DNA of 16,385 nucleotides, taken from an uncultured Kiritimatiellota bacterium. GTDB lineage: Bacteria; Verrucomicrobiota; Kiritimatiellia; RFP12; UBA1067. Numbering within the stretch: the first letter of the stretch is position 1; the number at the start of each line of letters is the position of its first letter. The DNA is taken from the NCBI GenBank assembly GCA_934675625.1, contig CAKURH010000085.1:1-16385 (forward strand), written 5' to 3'. The notes under the pieces are model-generated. The model was given only the letters and a program-made list of their open reading frames with translations. It did not search any database and was not told where the DNA came from. Position numbers and translations under genes: made by a program. Positions 7,488 through 15,870 of the stretch are shown here, piece after piece.

Positions 7488-8849
7488 ATGAATCTCGATA
7501 CTCTACTGGCGATCAGCCCGATTGACGGGCGCTATGCGAACAAGTGTGCGGAATTTCAGGAGGTGTTCTCCGAGTACGGCCTCATCAAGCGGCGCGTGCT
7601 CGTCGAATGCACGTGGCTGGAGGCCCTGTGCGACGATGCGCGCATCGCGGAATGCAAGGTGCTGTCCGCAAAGGAGCGCGCCGTGCTCCGCAAGATCGCG
7701 GCCGACTTCTCGCTCGACGACGCCCGCCGCGTGAAGGAGATCGAGAAGACGACGAACCACGACGTCAAGGCGGTCGAGTATTTCCTGAAGGAGCAGGTCG
7801 CGAAGTCCTCGCTCAAGACGCGCACGGAGTTCATCCACTTCGGCTGCACGTCGGAGGACATCAACAACATGTCCCACGCGCTCATGCTGCGCGACGGCCA
7901 GCGGATCCTGCGCGCGGCGCAGGACGAGATGACGGCGACGATCGCGCAGATGGCGAAGGCGACGGCGAAGGTCCCGATGCTTGCGCACACGCACGGCCAG
8001 CCCGCCTCGCCGACGACGGTCGGCAAGGAGCTTGCGGTCGTTTCGGCGCGGCTGAAGCGACAGGCGGCGGAGCTCGACCGGCTCGTCATGCCCGCGAAGA
8101 TGAACGGCGCGGTCGGCAACTTCAACGCGCACCTCTCCGCCTACCCGGACGTCGACTGGGAGAAGCTGTCCGCGAAGGTGATTCGCTCGCTCGGCCTCCG
8201 TCAGAACCGCCTCACGACGCAGATCGAGTCGCACGACGGCATCGCGGAGCTCTTCGATGCGCTCGCGCGCTGGAACTCGGTTCTCCTCGACTTCGACCGC
8301 GACGTCTGGATGTACGTCTCGATGGGCTACTTCAAGCAGCGCACGGTCAAGGGCGAGATCGGCTCGTCGACGATGCCGCACAAGGTGAACCCGATCGACT
8401 TCGAGAACTCGGAAGGCAACCTTGGGCTCGCGAACGCCGTCCTCGGCTTCATGGCGCGCAAGCTCGCGATCTCGCGGATGCAGCGCGACCTCACGGACTC
8501 GACGACGCTCCGCAACATGGGCGTCGGCTTCGGCTACACGCTCATCGCCATCCGCTCGACCCAGAAGGGCCTCGGCAAGCTGGAGCTCAACGAGGCGCGC
8601 CTGGCGGAAGACCTCGACCATAACTGGGAAGTCCTCGCCGAGCCGATCCAGACCGTGATGCGCAAGGTCGGCATGGATCATCCGTATGAGCGGCTGAAGG
8701 AGCTGACGCGCGGCCGCCGCGTGACGGCGGAGATCATGCGCGACTTCGTGAAGGCCCTGCCGCTGCCGAAGGCGGACAGGGTGCGCCTCCTCAAGATGAC
8801 GCCCGCGAACTACATCGGCCTCGCCGCAAAACTCGCCAAGCTGGCGTAA
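7488..8849 (+). CDS. purB: Adenylosuccinate lyase
   Basis: PurB catalyses two fumarate-releasing steps of purine synthesis: SAICAR to AICAR, and adenylosuccinate to AMP. It is a cytoplasmic homotetramer of the fumarase/aspartase superfamily. The 453 residues match the E. coli type in length (456). Visible signatures are SPIDGRY at the N-terminus, TTNHDVKAVEYFLKE, TSEDINN, the catalytic-His segment THGQPASP (H169), and the mobile signature loop GSSTMPHKVNPIDFENSEGN with the catalytic Ser (S293/S294). The N-terminus aligns residue for residue with E. coli PurB, which fixes the start at 7488 and so supports the leaderless promoter reading; longer open frame upstream overlaps the GH2 gene and is rejected. 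It is the first gene of a close-packed unit, with dnaE 7 bp downstream. Codon 6 is a CTA, otherwise avoided here. Confidence 0.97.
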   Translation: MNLDTLLAISPIDGRYANKCAEFQEVFSEYGLIKRRVLVECTWLEALCDDARIAECKVLSAKERAVLRKIAADFSLDDARRVKEIEKTTNHDVKAVEYFLKEQVAKSSLKTRTEFIHFGCTSEDINNMSHALMLRDGQRILRAAQDEMTATIAQMAKATAKVPMLAHTHGQPASPTTVGKELAVVSARLKRQAAELDRLVMPAKMNGAVGNFNAHLSAYPDVDWEKLSAKVIRSLGLRQNRLTTQIESHDGIAELFDALARWNSVLLDFDRDVWMYVSMGYFKQRTVKGEIGSSTMPHKVNPIDFENSEGNLGLANAVLGFMARKLAISRMQRDLTDSTTLRNMGVGFGYTLIAIRSTQKGLGKLELNEARLAEDLDHNWEVLAEPIQTVMRKVGMDHPYERLKELTRGRRVTAEIMRDFVKALPLPKADRVRLLKMTPANYIGLAAKLAKLA

Positions 8850-8856
8850 GGCGGCC

Positions 8857-11800
8857 ATGTCCGACTTCGTACACCTTCACCTGCACACGACCTATTCGCT
8901 CCTTGACGGGCAGTGCCAGATCGTGCCGCTCGTGAAGAAGGCGCGCGCCCTCGGCATGCCCGCCCTCGCCGTGACGGACCACGGCAACCTCTTCGCCCTC
9001 AAGAGCTTCTACGACGAGTGCCGCTCGAACAAGGCGAAGACCTACGGCGACCTGGCGGACGTGCACGTCAAGCCCATCCTCGGCTGCGAGGCCTACGTCA
9101 CCTCGACGGGCGACTACCGGACGCGCGACAAGTCGGAATACCGCCACCACCTCTGTCTCCACGCGATGAACCTGACGGGCTACCACAACCTCGTCAAGCT
9201 CATCAGCGAAGCGCACATCAACGGCTTCTACATGCGCCCGCGCATCGACCACGCCCTCCTCGAGAAGTACCACGAGGGGCTGCACTGTTCGGCGGCGTGC
9301 ATCGCCGGCGAGGTCGCGCGCGCGATCGACCAGGGCCGCATGGACGAGGCCGAGCGCGTCGCGAAGTGGTACAAGGGGCTCTTCGGCGAGAACTACTCGC
9401 TGGAGGTCATGCTCCACAAGGCCACGAAGTCGGGGCCGGACATCCCGCTTTCGGCGCAGAACGAGTTCGTCGACCTCTACCAGCGGCAGCTGAAGATCGT
9501 CAAGGGGATGCTGGAACTGGGCAAGAAGCTCGACATCCGCGTCATCGCGACGAACGACGTGCACTTCCTCGACGCGGCGGACGACGATTCGCACGACGTG
9601 CTGCTCGCGCTCTCGACGGGCAAGAAGATGTCCGACGAGAAGCGCATGATCTACTCGGGCCAGGAGTACTTCAAGACCGAGGAGGAGATGCGCGCGCTCT
9701 TTGCGGAGAACCCGGAGCTCATCGCGAACACGAAGGAGGTCGCCGACCGCATCGAGGAATACGAGCTCGACTCGCCGCCGATCATGCCGAAGTTCGCGAT
9801 TCCCGTCTCGTTCGGCACGGAGGAGGGCTACGCGAAGGAATTCGACGAGGAGAAGCTGAAGGCCGAGTTCAACGTCCAGAAGCCGAACAACTTCGACCGC
9901 CTCGGCGGCTACGACAAGGTGCTGCGCATCAAGTTCGAGGCCGACTACCTCGCCGACCTCGTCTGGAAGGGCGCGGCCGTCCGCTGGGGCGACGGGGACG
10001 GGAAGATTCCGGACGACGTGCGCGAGCGCGTGCAGTTCGAGCTCGACACGATCAAGCTGATGGGCTTTCCCGGCTACTTCCTCATCGTGCGCGACTACAT
10101 CCGCGCGGCGCGCGAGGAGTGCGGCGTGTGGGTGGGGCCGGGGCGCGGCTCGGCGGCCGGCTCGGCCGTTGCCTACGCGCTCTGGATCACGAACGTCGAC
10201 CCGCTCAAGTACGACCTCCTGTTCGAGCGCTTCCTCAACCCCGACCGCATCTCGATGCCGGACATCGACGTCGACTTCGACGACGCGGGGCGCGAGCGTG
10301 TGCTCGACTACGTGACGCGCAAGTACGGCGCCGACCACGTCGCGCACATCGTGACGTTCGGCCAGATGGCGGCGAAGTCGGCGATCAAGGACGTCGGGCG
10401 CGTGATGGACTATCCGCTCGCCGACACGAACAAGCTCGCCTCCTACGTGCCGGACACGCCGAAGATCAACTTCAAGAAGGCGCGCAAGGAGTCGCCCGAC
10501 CTGGAGGCCGCGTTCAACTCCGAAGACCCCGTCGTCCACAAGCTCATGGAGCGCGCGGGTCGGCTCGAGGGCTGCATCCGACAGCCGGGCGTCCACGCCT
10601 GCGGCGTCATCATCTCGCGCGACCCGATCGCCGAGACCCTGCCCGTCATGCCGACGCCGGAAAAGGGGGGCAAGGGCAAAGGAAAAAGTGAGAAGGAAGA
10701 AGGAAAAGGTTCGGAGGACAAGCTTCTCACGACCCAGTACGACGGGCACTTCGTCGAGCCGGTCGGCCTCCTGAAGATGGACTTCCTCGGCCTCAAGACG
10801 CTGACGGTCGAGAAGGAGTGCGTCGCGCTCCTGGGCAAGGACAACCCGCGCGTGCCTGCGGCGATCCGCAACGCCGACGGCGAGCTGGACACGGACAAGA
10901 TCCCGGACGACGACAAGGAGACGTACGCGCTCTTCAGCCGCGGCGAGACGACGGGCCTCTTCCAGTTCGAGTCGCCGGGCATGAAGAAGTGGCTTATCGC
11001 GCTGCAGCCCGAACGCCTCACCGACCTCGTCGCCATGAACGCGCTCTACCGTCCGGGGCCGATGGACTACATCCCGACGTTCGTCGCGCGCAAGCAGGGC
11101 GACGAGCCGGTCACGTACGACCACCCGGAGATGGAGGGGCGCCTGAAGGACACGTACGGCGTCACGGTCTATCAGGAGCAGGTGATGCTTCTCTCGCGCG
11201 ACCTCGCGGGCTTCACGCGCGGCGAGTCGGACAAGCTCCGCAAGGCGATGGGCAAGAAGCTCATGGACATCATGAACGAGCTCAAGGCGAAGTTCGTGAA
11301 GGGGTGTCTGGCGAATCCGAAGTTCCGCGTCGGCAAGTGGGCGGACGAGGCCGAGGCGACGAAGCTCATCGAGAAGATCTGGAAGGACTGGGAGGCTTTC
11401 GCCTCGTATGCGTTCAACAAGTCCCACGCCGTGTGCTACGCCTGGGTCGCCTATCAGACGGGCTACCTGAAGGCGCACTATCCGGCCGAGTTCATGTGCG
11501 CGCAGATCTCGTCCGAAATCGGCAACTTCGACAAGCTTCCCGGCTTTGTCGCCGAGGCGCGCGACATCGGGCTGGAGCTCCTGCTCCCGGACGTGAACGA
11601 GTCGGGCGCGCGGTTCGTGCCGGCGAAGGGCTCGAAGGGCATCCGCTACGGCCTCGGCGGCATCAAGGGCGTCGGCAGCGCGGCGGCGGAGGCGATTGTC
11701 GCCGAGCGCGCGGCGAACGGGCCGTACACGGGCTTCCTCGACTTCTGCCTGCGGCTCGGCGGCTCGAACCTCATCAACAAGCGCGTCCTGGAGAACCTGA

Positions 11801-13065
11801 CGCGCACGGGGGCGTTCTCGACGCTGGAACCGAACCGCGCGAAGCTCTTCCTCAACATCGAATATGCGCTGAAGAAGGCGCAGCAGCGCGCGAAGGAGAA
11901 GGCGAGCGCGCAGACGAGCTTCTTCGACCTGATGGCGGGCGGCGACGAGAAGGCGGACGATTCGGAGCTGGCGGACGCGCCGCCGTTCGCGCCGGCCGAG
12001 GACCTCAAGAACGAGCGCGACCTCCTCGGCGTCTACATTTCGGGCGACCCGATGGCCGCGTGCCGCCACTTCCTCGGCGACCTTTCCGTCGTGCGCGTCG
12101 ACCGCGAGGACGCGCAGAACCTGCCGTTCTCCTTCGACCTGATCGCGAAGAAGACGAAGGAGGAGGATGAGGCGGCGGAAGACCCGGTTTCGGAAGACGC
12201 CGCGCCGACGGCGGCGGATGCGGCGGACGCGGACGACGAGGCGGAAGACGCCGAGACGGCGGACGACACGTCGATCGAGGGGCTTCTGAAGAAGTCCGAC
12301 GAGCAGGACTGGCCGCTCAAGTCGATGGCGCGCGGCGTCGTGCGCGCGAAGGGCGAAGTCGCGTGGAGCGACAAGGCGGCGTTCGACAAGGCCGTCAACA
12401 GGGAGAAGGCGAAGCTCAGGCGTCGCGTCGACAAGATTCTCCTGAAGAAGCTCGACGTGCGCGCCGTCGGCATCCTCACGTCGTGTTCGGTGAAGACGCC
12501 GAAGCCGCGTCCCGACGGGACCGTCGGGCAGAAGTGGGCGATTCTCGGGCTGGACGACGGGCGCGGCCATGCGGAGGGCGCGGCGTTCGCGAAGGTCTGG
12601 GAGAAGTGCAGCGCGCTGGAGTCGAAGGTCGACTCGCTCGTCCTCGTCTGCGGCGAGCTGTCGCACAAGACGGTCTACGCGAAGGAGGACGTGCGCCGCG
12701 AGAATCCGCAGGTCGGCGACCTGAACTTCACGGTCAAGGAGGCGTATCCGCTCGAAGAGGCGATGCCGCTCCTCTCGAAGGGGCTGCGGCTGAAGCTGCG
12801 CTACGACGACCCTGACCTCAAGAAGAAGGTCGAGGCGATCCGCACCGTGATCCTGAAGAATCCGGGGCCGCTCCCGGTCTTCATCGAGCTGCGCTATCCG
12901 GACGGACGGGTGCTCGACATCGACCTCGGCCCGCAGTTCCGCGTGGCGGTGAATCTCGCGTTCCTCTCGGAGCTCGACAAACTCATGCCCGCGAGCGAGG
13001 CGACGTTCAGGATCGACCCGCGCATCTACCTTGAAGTCCGCGAACCCCCACCGTGGGAACGGTAA
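8857..13065 (+). CDS. dnaE: DNA polymerase III alpha subunit (replicative polymerase)
   Basis: The catalytic subunit of the chromosomal replicase. At 1402 residues it is longer than E. coli DnaE (1160). Order: PHP domain (1 to about 290) with HLHLH (H8, H10), TDHGN (D41, H42), GCEAYV (E78) and NDVH (D234, H236); C-family polymerase palm with PDIDVDFDD (D469, D471) and MDFLGL (D642) as catalytic aspartates; fingers with LYRPGPMD, YGVTVYQEQVM and FNKSHAVCYA; helix-hairpin-helix GIKGVGSAAAEAI (about 935-950); a beta-clamp-binding motif QTSFFDL (1019-1025); an OB fold (about 1160-1250); and a C-terminal tau-binding-like region. No DnaQ-type exonuclease is inserted, so this is DnaE rather than PolC. 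Two atypical insertions sit at about 602-622 (Lys/Gly/Glu) and 1102-1137 (acidic). The start has AAGG 5 nt upstream, overlapping the purB stop; close spacing suggests co-transcription. The gene has no TTA, CTA or TCA codon. Confidence 0.97.
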   Translation: MSDFVHLHLHTTYSLLDGQCQIVPLVKKARALGMPALAVTDHGNLFALKSFYDECRSNKAKTYGDLADVHVKPILGCEAYVTSTGDYRTRDKSEYRHHLCLHAMNLTGYHNLVKLISEAHINGFYMRPRIDHALLEKYHEGLHCSAACIAGEVARAIDQGRMDEAERVAKWYKGLFGENYSLEVMLHKATKSGPDIPLSAQNEFVDLYQRQLKIVKGMLELGKKLDIRVIATNDVHFLDAADDDSHDVLLALSTGKKMSDEKRMIYSGQEYFKTEEEMRALFAENPELIANTKEVADRIEEYELDSPPIMPKFAIPVSFGTEEGYAKEFDEEKLKAEFNVQKPNNFDRLGGYDKVLRIKFEADYLADLVWKGAAVRWGDGDGKIPDDVRERVQFELDTIKLMGFPGYFLIVRDYIRAAREECGVWVGPGRGSAAGSAVAYALWITNVDPLKYDLLFERFLNPDRISMPDIDVDFDDAGRERVLDYVTRKYGADHVAHIVTFGQMAAKSAIKDVGRVMDYPLADTNKLASYVPDTPKINFKKARKESPDLEAAFNSEDPVVHKLMERAGRLEGCIRQPGVHACGVIISRDPIAETLPVMPTPEKGGKGKGKSEKEEGKGSEDKLLTTQYDGHFVEPVGLLKMDFLGLKTLTVEKECVALLGKDNPRVPAAIRNADGELDTDKIPDDDKETYALFSRGETTGLFQFESPGMKKWLIALQPERLTDLVAMNALYRPGPMDYIPTFVARKQGDEPVTYDHPEMEGRLKDTYGVTVYQEQVMLLSRDLAGFTRGESDKLRKAMGKKLMDIMNELKAKFVKGCLANPKFRVGKWADEAEATKLIEKIWKDWEAFASYAFNKSHAVCYAWVAYQTGYLKAHYPAEFMCAQISSEIGNFDKLPGFVAEARDIGLELLLPDVNESGARFVPAKGSKGIRYGLGGIKGVGSAAAEAIVAERAANGPYTGFLDFCLRLGGSNLINKRVLENLTRTGAFSTLEPNRAKLFLNIEYALKKAQQRAKEKASAQTSFFDLMAGGDEKADDSELADAPPFAPAEDLKNERDLLGVYISGDPMAACRHFLGDLSVVRVDREDAQNLPFSFDLIAKKTKEEDEAAEDPVSEDAAPTAADAADADDEAEDAETADDTSIEGLLKKSDEQDWPLKSMARGVVRAKGEVAWSDKAAFDKAVNREKAKLRRRVDKILLKKLDVRAVGILTSCSVKTPKPRPDGTVGQKWAILGLDDGRGHAEGAAFAKVWEKCSALESKVDSLVLVCGELSHKTVYAKEDVRRENPQVGDLNFTVKEAYPLEEAMPLLSKGLRLKLRYDDPDLKKKVEAIRTVILKNPGPLPVFIELRYPDGRVLDIDLGPQFRVAVNLAFLSELDKLMPASEATFRIDPRIYLEVREPPPWER
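10659..10709 (+). repeat. In-frame purine-rich tract inside dnaE
   Basis: 48 of these 51 bases are purines on the + strand (the exceptions are C10671, C10677 and T10689), against strongly GC-balanced surroundings. The tract and a few codons beyond it encode a Lys/Gly/Glu segment (residues about 602-622; 7 Lys, 6 Gly, 5 Glu) between LPVMPTP and LLTTQYDG, where E. coli DnaE has only a short loop. It reads as an added low-complexity loop just before the third catalytic Asp (D642). It may be a slippage product or an inserted interspersed repeat. Confidence 0.6.
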
Positions 13066-13075
13066 GAGGCTAAAC

Positions 13076-13082
13076 AGGAGGA
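13076..13082 (+). promoter_or_regulatory. Strong Shine-Dalgarno site of hsdR
   Basis: AGGAGGA lies 7 nt before the ATG at 13090 within the 24-bp dnaE-hsdR gap. It fixes the start and shows that this organism uses Shine-Dalgarno initiation, in contrast with the ATPase and purB starts. I see no promoter in the gap, so transcription probably comes through dnaE or from within its 3' end. Confidence 0.8.
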
Positions 13083-13089
13083 CGTCAAA

Positions 13090-15861
13090 ATGGGATACCA
13101 AAGCGAGGCTGAGCTTGAGGCGCAACTGATGGCTCAGCTGAAGGGACAGGGCTTTTCAGAAGTCCGTATTGCCGACGAAGAGGAGCTGCGCGGAAACTTC
13201 ATGACGCAGTTCGTTCGTTTTAATGCAGGAAGCCTCGATGTGCCGCTTTCGAACAAGGAGTGGGACCGCATTGCCAACGTGACGTTGGGAAAGTCCGTCT
13301 TTGAGAGTGCCAAGGTCATTCGGGATAAGTTTGTGCTTCAGCGCGATGATGGCTCAAGGGTCTACCTTTCGTTTTTCAGCGCCGACGACCCGACGAAGAA
13401 TGTCTTTCAGGTCGCGCACCAGACGGCGGTCGAGGGAAGGTATCGCAACCGTTTTGACGTAACGATTCTTGTCAATGGCTTGCCGTTGATTCAGATTGAA
13501 CTGAAGCGACGCGGCATTGACGTGCGCGAAGCCGTCAATCAGGTGATGCGTTACAAGAAGCATTCCTATACGGGCTTCTATCACTACATCCAGCTGTTTG
13601 TCGTTTCCAATGGCGTCGATACCAAGTATTTCGCGAATTCTGACAGGCCGCTTCTCCATTCGCAGGCATTTTTCTGGACAGATCGGCAGAACATCCGGAT
13701 CACCAATCTGAAGGAGTTCGCACTTGCATTCCTGGCGCGAGATCACGTTGTCAGGATGATGTCGCGCTACATGATCCTGAACGATACGGATCGTCTGCTG
13801 ATGGTGATGCGTCCCTATCAGGTCTACGCGGTCGAGGCTCTTGTCCGGCAGGCTCGCGTCACGTCGCGCAACGCCTACATCTGGCATACGACTGGTGCTG
13901 GCAAGACGCTCACGGCGTTTAAGACGGCGCAGATCCTTGCTGCCGAACCGACGATCAGGAAGGTCGTCTTCCTCGTTGACCGCAAGGATCTCGATTCGCA
14001 GACGATTGAGGAGTTCAACAAGTTTGAGAGGGATTCCGTCGATGCGACAGACAAGACGGATGTGCTTGTGAGCCAAATGCGAGACAAGAACCGGCAGCTG
14101 ATCGTCACAACAATGCAAAAGATGGCGAATGCCGTGAAGGGGTCTCGCTATGCAAAGGTGATGGACGCCTACAAGAACGAGAAAGTCGTGTTCATCATCG
14201 ACGAGTGTCACCGCAGCCAATTTGGCGACATGCACCGCGACATCGTTCGGCATTTCGCCAAGGCTCAGTTCTTCGGGTTCACGGGGACGCCGCGCTTCGA
14301 GGTGAATGGCATGGTTGAGGGGCATCGTACGTTGACGACGGAGGCGCTATTCGGCGAGTGTTTGCACAACTACCTCATCAAGGATGCCATTTTTGACAAC
14401 AACGTTCTTGGTTTCCACATCGAGTACGTCAAGACGATCAAGGGTGATTACGACTTGAACGATCGTTCGGTCGTTTCGGGGATTGATACGGATGAAGTCT
14501 ACGGATCGGAAGACCGTCTGACGCGGATTGCGAACCACATTGTCAGCAACCACAGGACACGTACGCGCAATTGTCAGTATACCGCCATTTTTGCCGTCTC
14601 TTCGATACCGATTCTCATTCGATACTACGACATTCTCAAGAAGATCGACCATTCGCTTTCTGTCGGCGCGATTTTCACCTATGGCGCGAACGAAGAGGCG
14701 GAAGGCCGGGACGAGCATAGCCGAGATGCGCTGGAACGAATGATTCGCGACTACAATGAGAAGTTCGGCACGAGCTTCTCGACAGATACGTTTGTTGCGT
14801 ATCACAAGGATGTCTCTGATCGCGTGAAAGGCAAGAAGTGCCAGCAGCTTGACATCCTTCTTGTGGTGGACATGTTTCTGACGGGATTTGACTCGAAACC
14901 TCTGTCAGTCCTTTATGTGGACAAGGAATTGCAGTACCATACGCTCCTGCAGGCGTATTCGCGCACCAACCGCGTCGAGAAGGAGACGAAGCCCTTTGGG
15001 ATCATCATCTGCTATCGAAACCTCAAGCAGCGCACCGACGAGGCGTTAGCCCTGTTTTCGAAGTGTCCCGCCCCCACTTTTGGCGGCAGCCTCACGCCGG
15101 GCTACGAGTACTATGTCGAGAAATTCAATGAAATGGCGCTGAAACTGAGAAACGTGGCCTTGTGCCCCGAAAGCGTCGATACAATGCAAAGCGAGGAAGA
15201 CCAGCGCGCATTCGTCGTGATCTTCCGAGAACTGACGAAATACCTGCAGGCGGCACGGACGTTCGTTGACTTTTCGTTCGACAAGTCCGTGTTCACGATG
15301 TCGGAGCAGGAATACGAGGACTACAAGAGCAAATACCTTCTCCTCTACACAAGGCGAAAGAACGATCGTCAGTCCGTGTCGATCCTGAACGATGTGGACT
15401 TCTGCATTGAACTGATGGAAAGTGACCGCATCAATGTCGCCTACATCATGAATCTCATTCGCAACATCCACTTCGGCAGCAGAAAGAAAGAGGCGGACAT
15501 TGCGCATATCAAGGACGAGCTGAACCGCACGGACAATCCGCAGCTTCGCAAGAAAGTCGAACTGCTTGCGGCTTTCTTGGATTCTGTTGTTCGAGGGCTC
15601 AACAATGGGGACGATGTGGATGCCGCCTACAACGATTTCGAAAACGCGGCAAAGCGCGATGAGATCGACGCTTTTGCAAAGAGCGTTGAGATGCCGGCCG
15701 AGGTCATCACGGAGATGGTGTCGAGCTATGAATTCTCAGGCGTTCTCGACGATGCTCAGGTGCGCGACAGCATTGCAAAGCCGTTGCCGCTTTTGAAGAA
15801 GATAGCGCTCGCCAACCGCATCACGGACTTTATTCTCACCCTTACCGACAAGTACCAATAA
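13090..15861 (+). CDS. hsdR: Type I restriction enzyme, R subunit (type IC-like)
   Basis: The motor and nuclease subunit of a type I restriction-modification system; with HsdM and HsdS it translocates DNA using ATP and cuts unmodified DNA at a distance. It has 923 residues, against about 1,040 for EcoR124I HsdR, which it resembles closely. The N-terminal PD-(D/E)XK nuclease has FDVTILVNGLPLIQIELKR (D123, E137, K139). SF2 translocase motifs follow: Walker A HTTGAGKT (K272), DECH box (371-374), FTGTP (397-401), and QAYSRTNR as motif VI. The helical C-terminus would bind the methylase core. The gene looks intact. Its base composition is lower in GC than dnaE (25 G/C in the 60-base stretch 13441-13500, against 45 in 10141-10200), and it uses TCA, CTA and TTA codons that its neighbours avoid, suggesting horizontal acquisition. 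hsdM follows after 9 bp. Confidence 0.95.
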   Translation: MGYQSEAELEAQLMAQLKGQGFSEVRIADEEELRGNFMTQFVRFNAGSLDVPLSNKEWDRIANVTLGKSVFESAKVIRDKFVLQRDDGSRVYLSFFSADDPTKNVFQVAHQTAVEGRYRNRFDVTILVNGLPLIQIELKRRGIDVREAVNQVMRYKKHSYTGFYHYIQLFVVSNGVDTKYFANSDRPLLHSQAFFWTDRQNIRITNLKEFALAFLARDHVVRMMSRYMILNDTDRLLMVMRPYQVYAVEALVRQARVTSRNAYIWHTTGAGKTLTAFKTAQILAAEPTIRKVVFLVDRKDLDSQTIEEFNKFERDSVDATDKTDVLVSQMRDKNRQLIVTTMQKMANAVKGSRYAKVMDAYKNEKVVFIIDECHRSQFGDMHRDIVRHFAKAQFFGFTGTPRFEVNGMVEGHRTLTTEALFGECLHNYLIKDAIFDNNVLGFHIEYVKTIKGDYDLNDRSVVSGIDTDEVYGSEDRLTRIANHIVSNHRTRTRNCQYTAIFAVSSIPILIRYYDILKKIDHSLSVGAIFTYGANEEAEGRDEHSRDALERMIRDYNEKFGTSFSTDTFVAYHKDVSDRVKGKKCQQLDILLVVDMFLTGFDSKPLSVLYVDKELQYHTLLQAYSRTNRVEKETKPFGIIICYRNLKQRTDEALALFSKCPAPTFGGSLTPGYEYYVEKFNEMALKLRNVALCPESVDTMQSEEDQRAFVVIFRELTKYLQAARTFVDFSFDKSVFTMSEQEYEDYKSKYLLLYTRRKNDRQSVSILNDVDFCIELMESDRINVAYIMNLIRNIHFGSRKKEADIAHIKDELNRTDNPQLRKKVELLAAFLDSVVRGLNNGDDVDAAYNDFENAAKRDEIDAFAKSVEMPAEVITEMVSSYEFSGVLDDAQVRDSIAKPLPLLKKIALANRITDFILTLTDKYQ

Positions 15862-15870
15862 GGATTGACC

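Noticed and set aside
4529..7489. A 986-codon minus-strand frame opposite the GH2 gene
   Set aside because: Same GC-driven mirror effect; the sense strand shows full GH2 motifs.
8791..13125. A 1444-codon open frame on the minus strand opposite dnaE
   Set aside because: Its codons are in register with the dnaE sense codons, and it is open only because dnaE lacks TTA, CTA and TCA. The product is an Arg/Glu/Val-rich string without recognisable domains, while dnaE is unmistakable.
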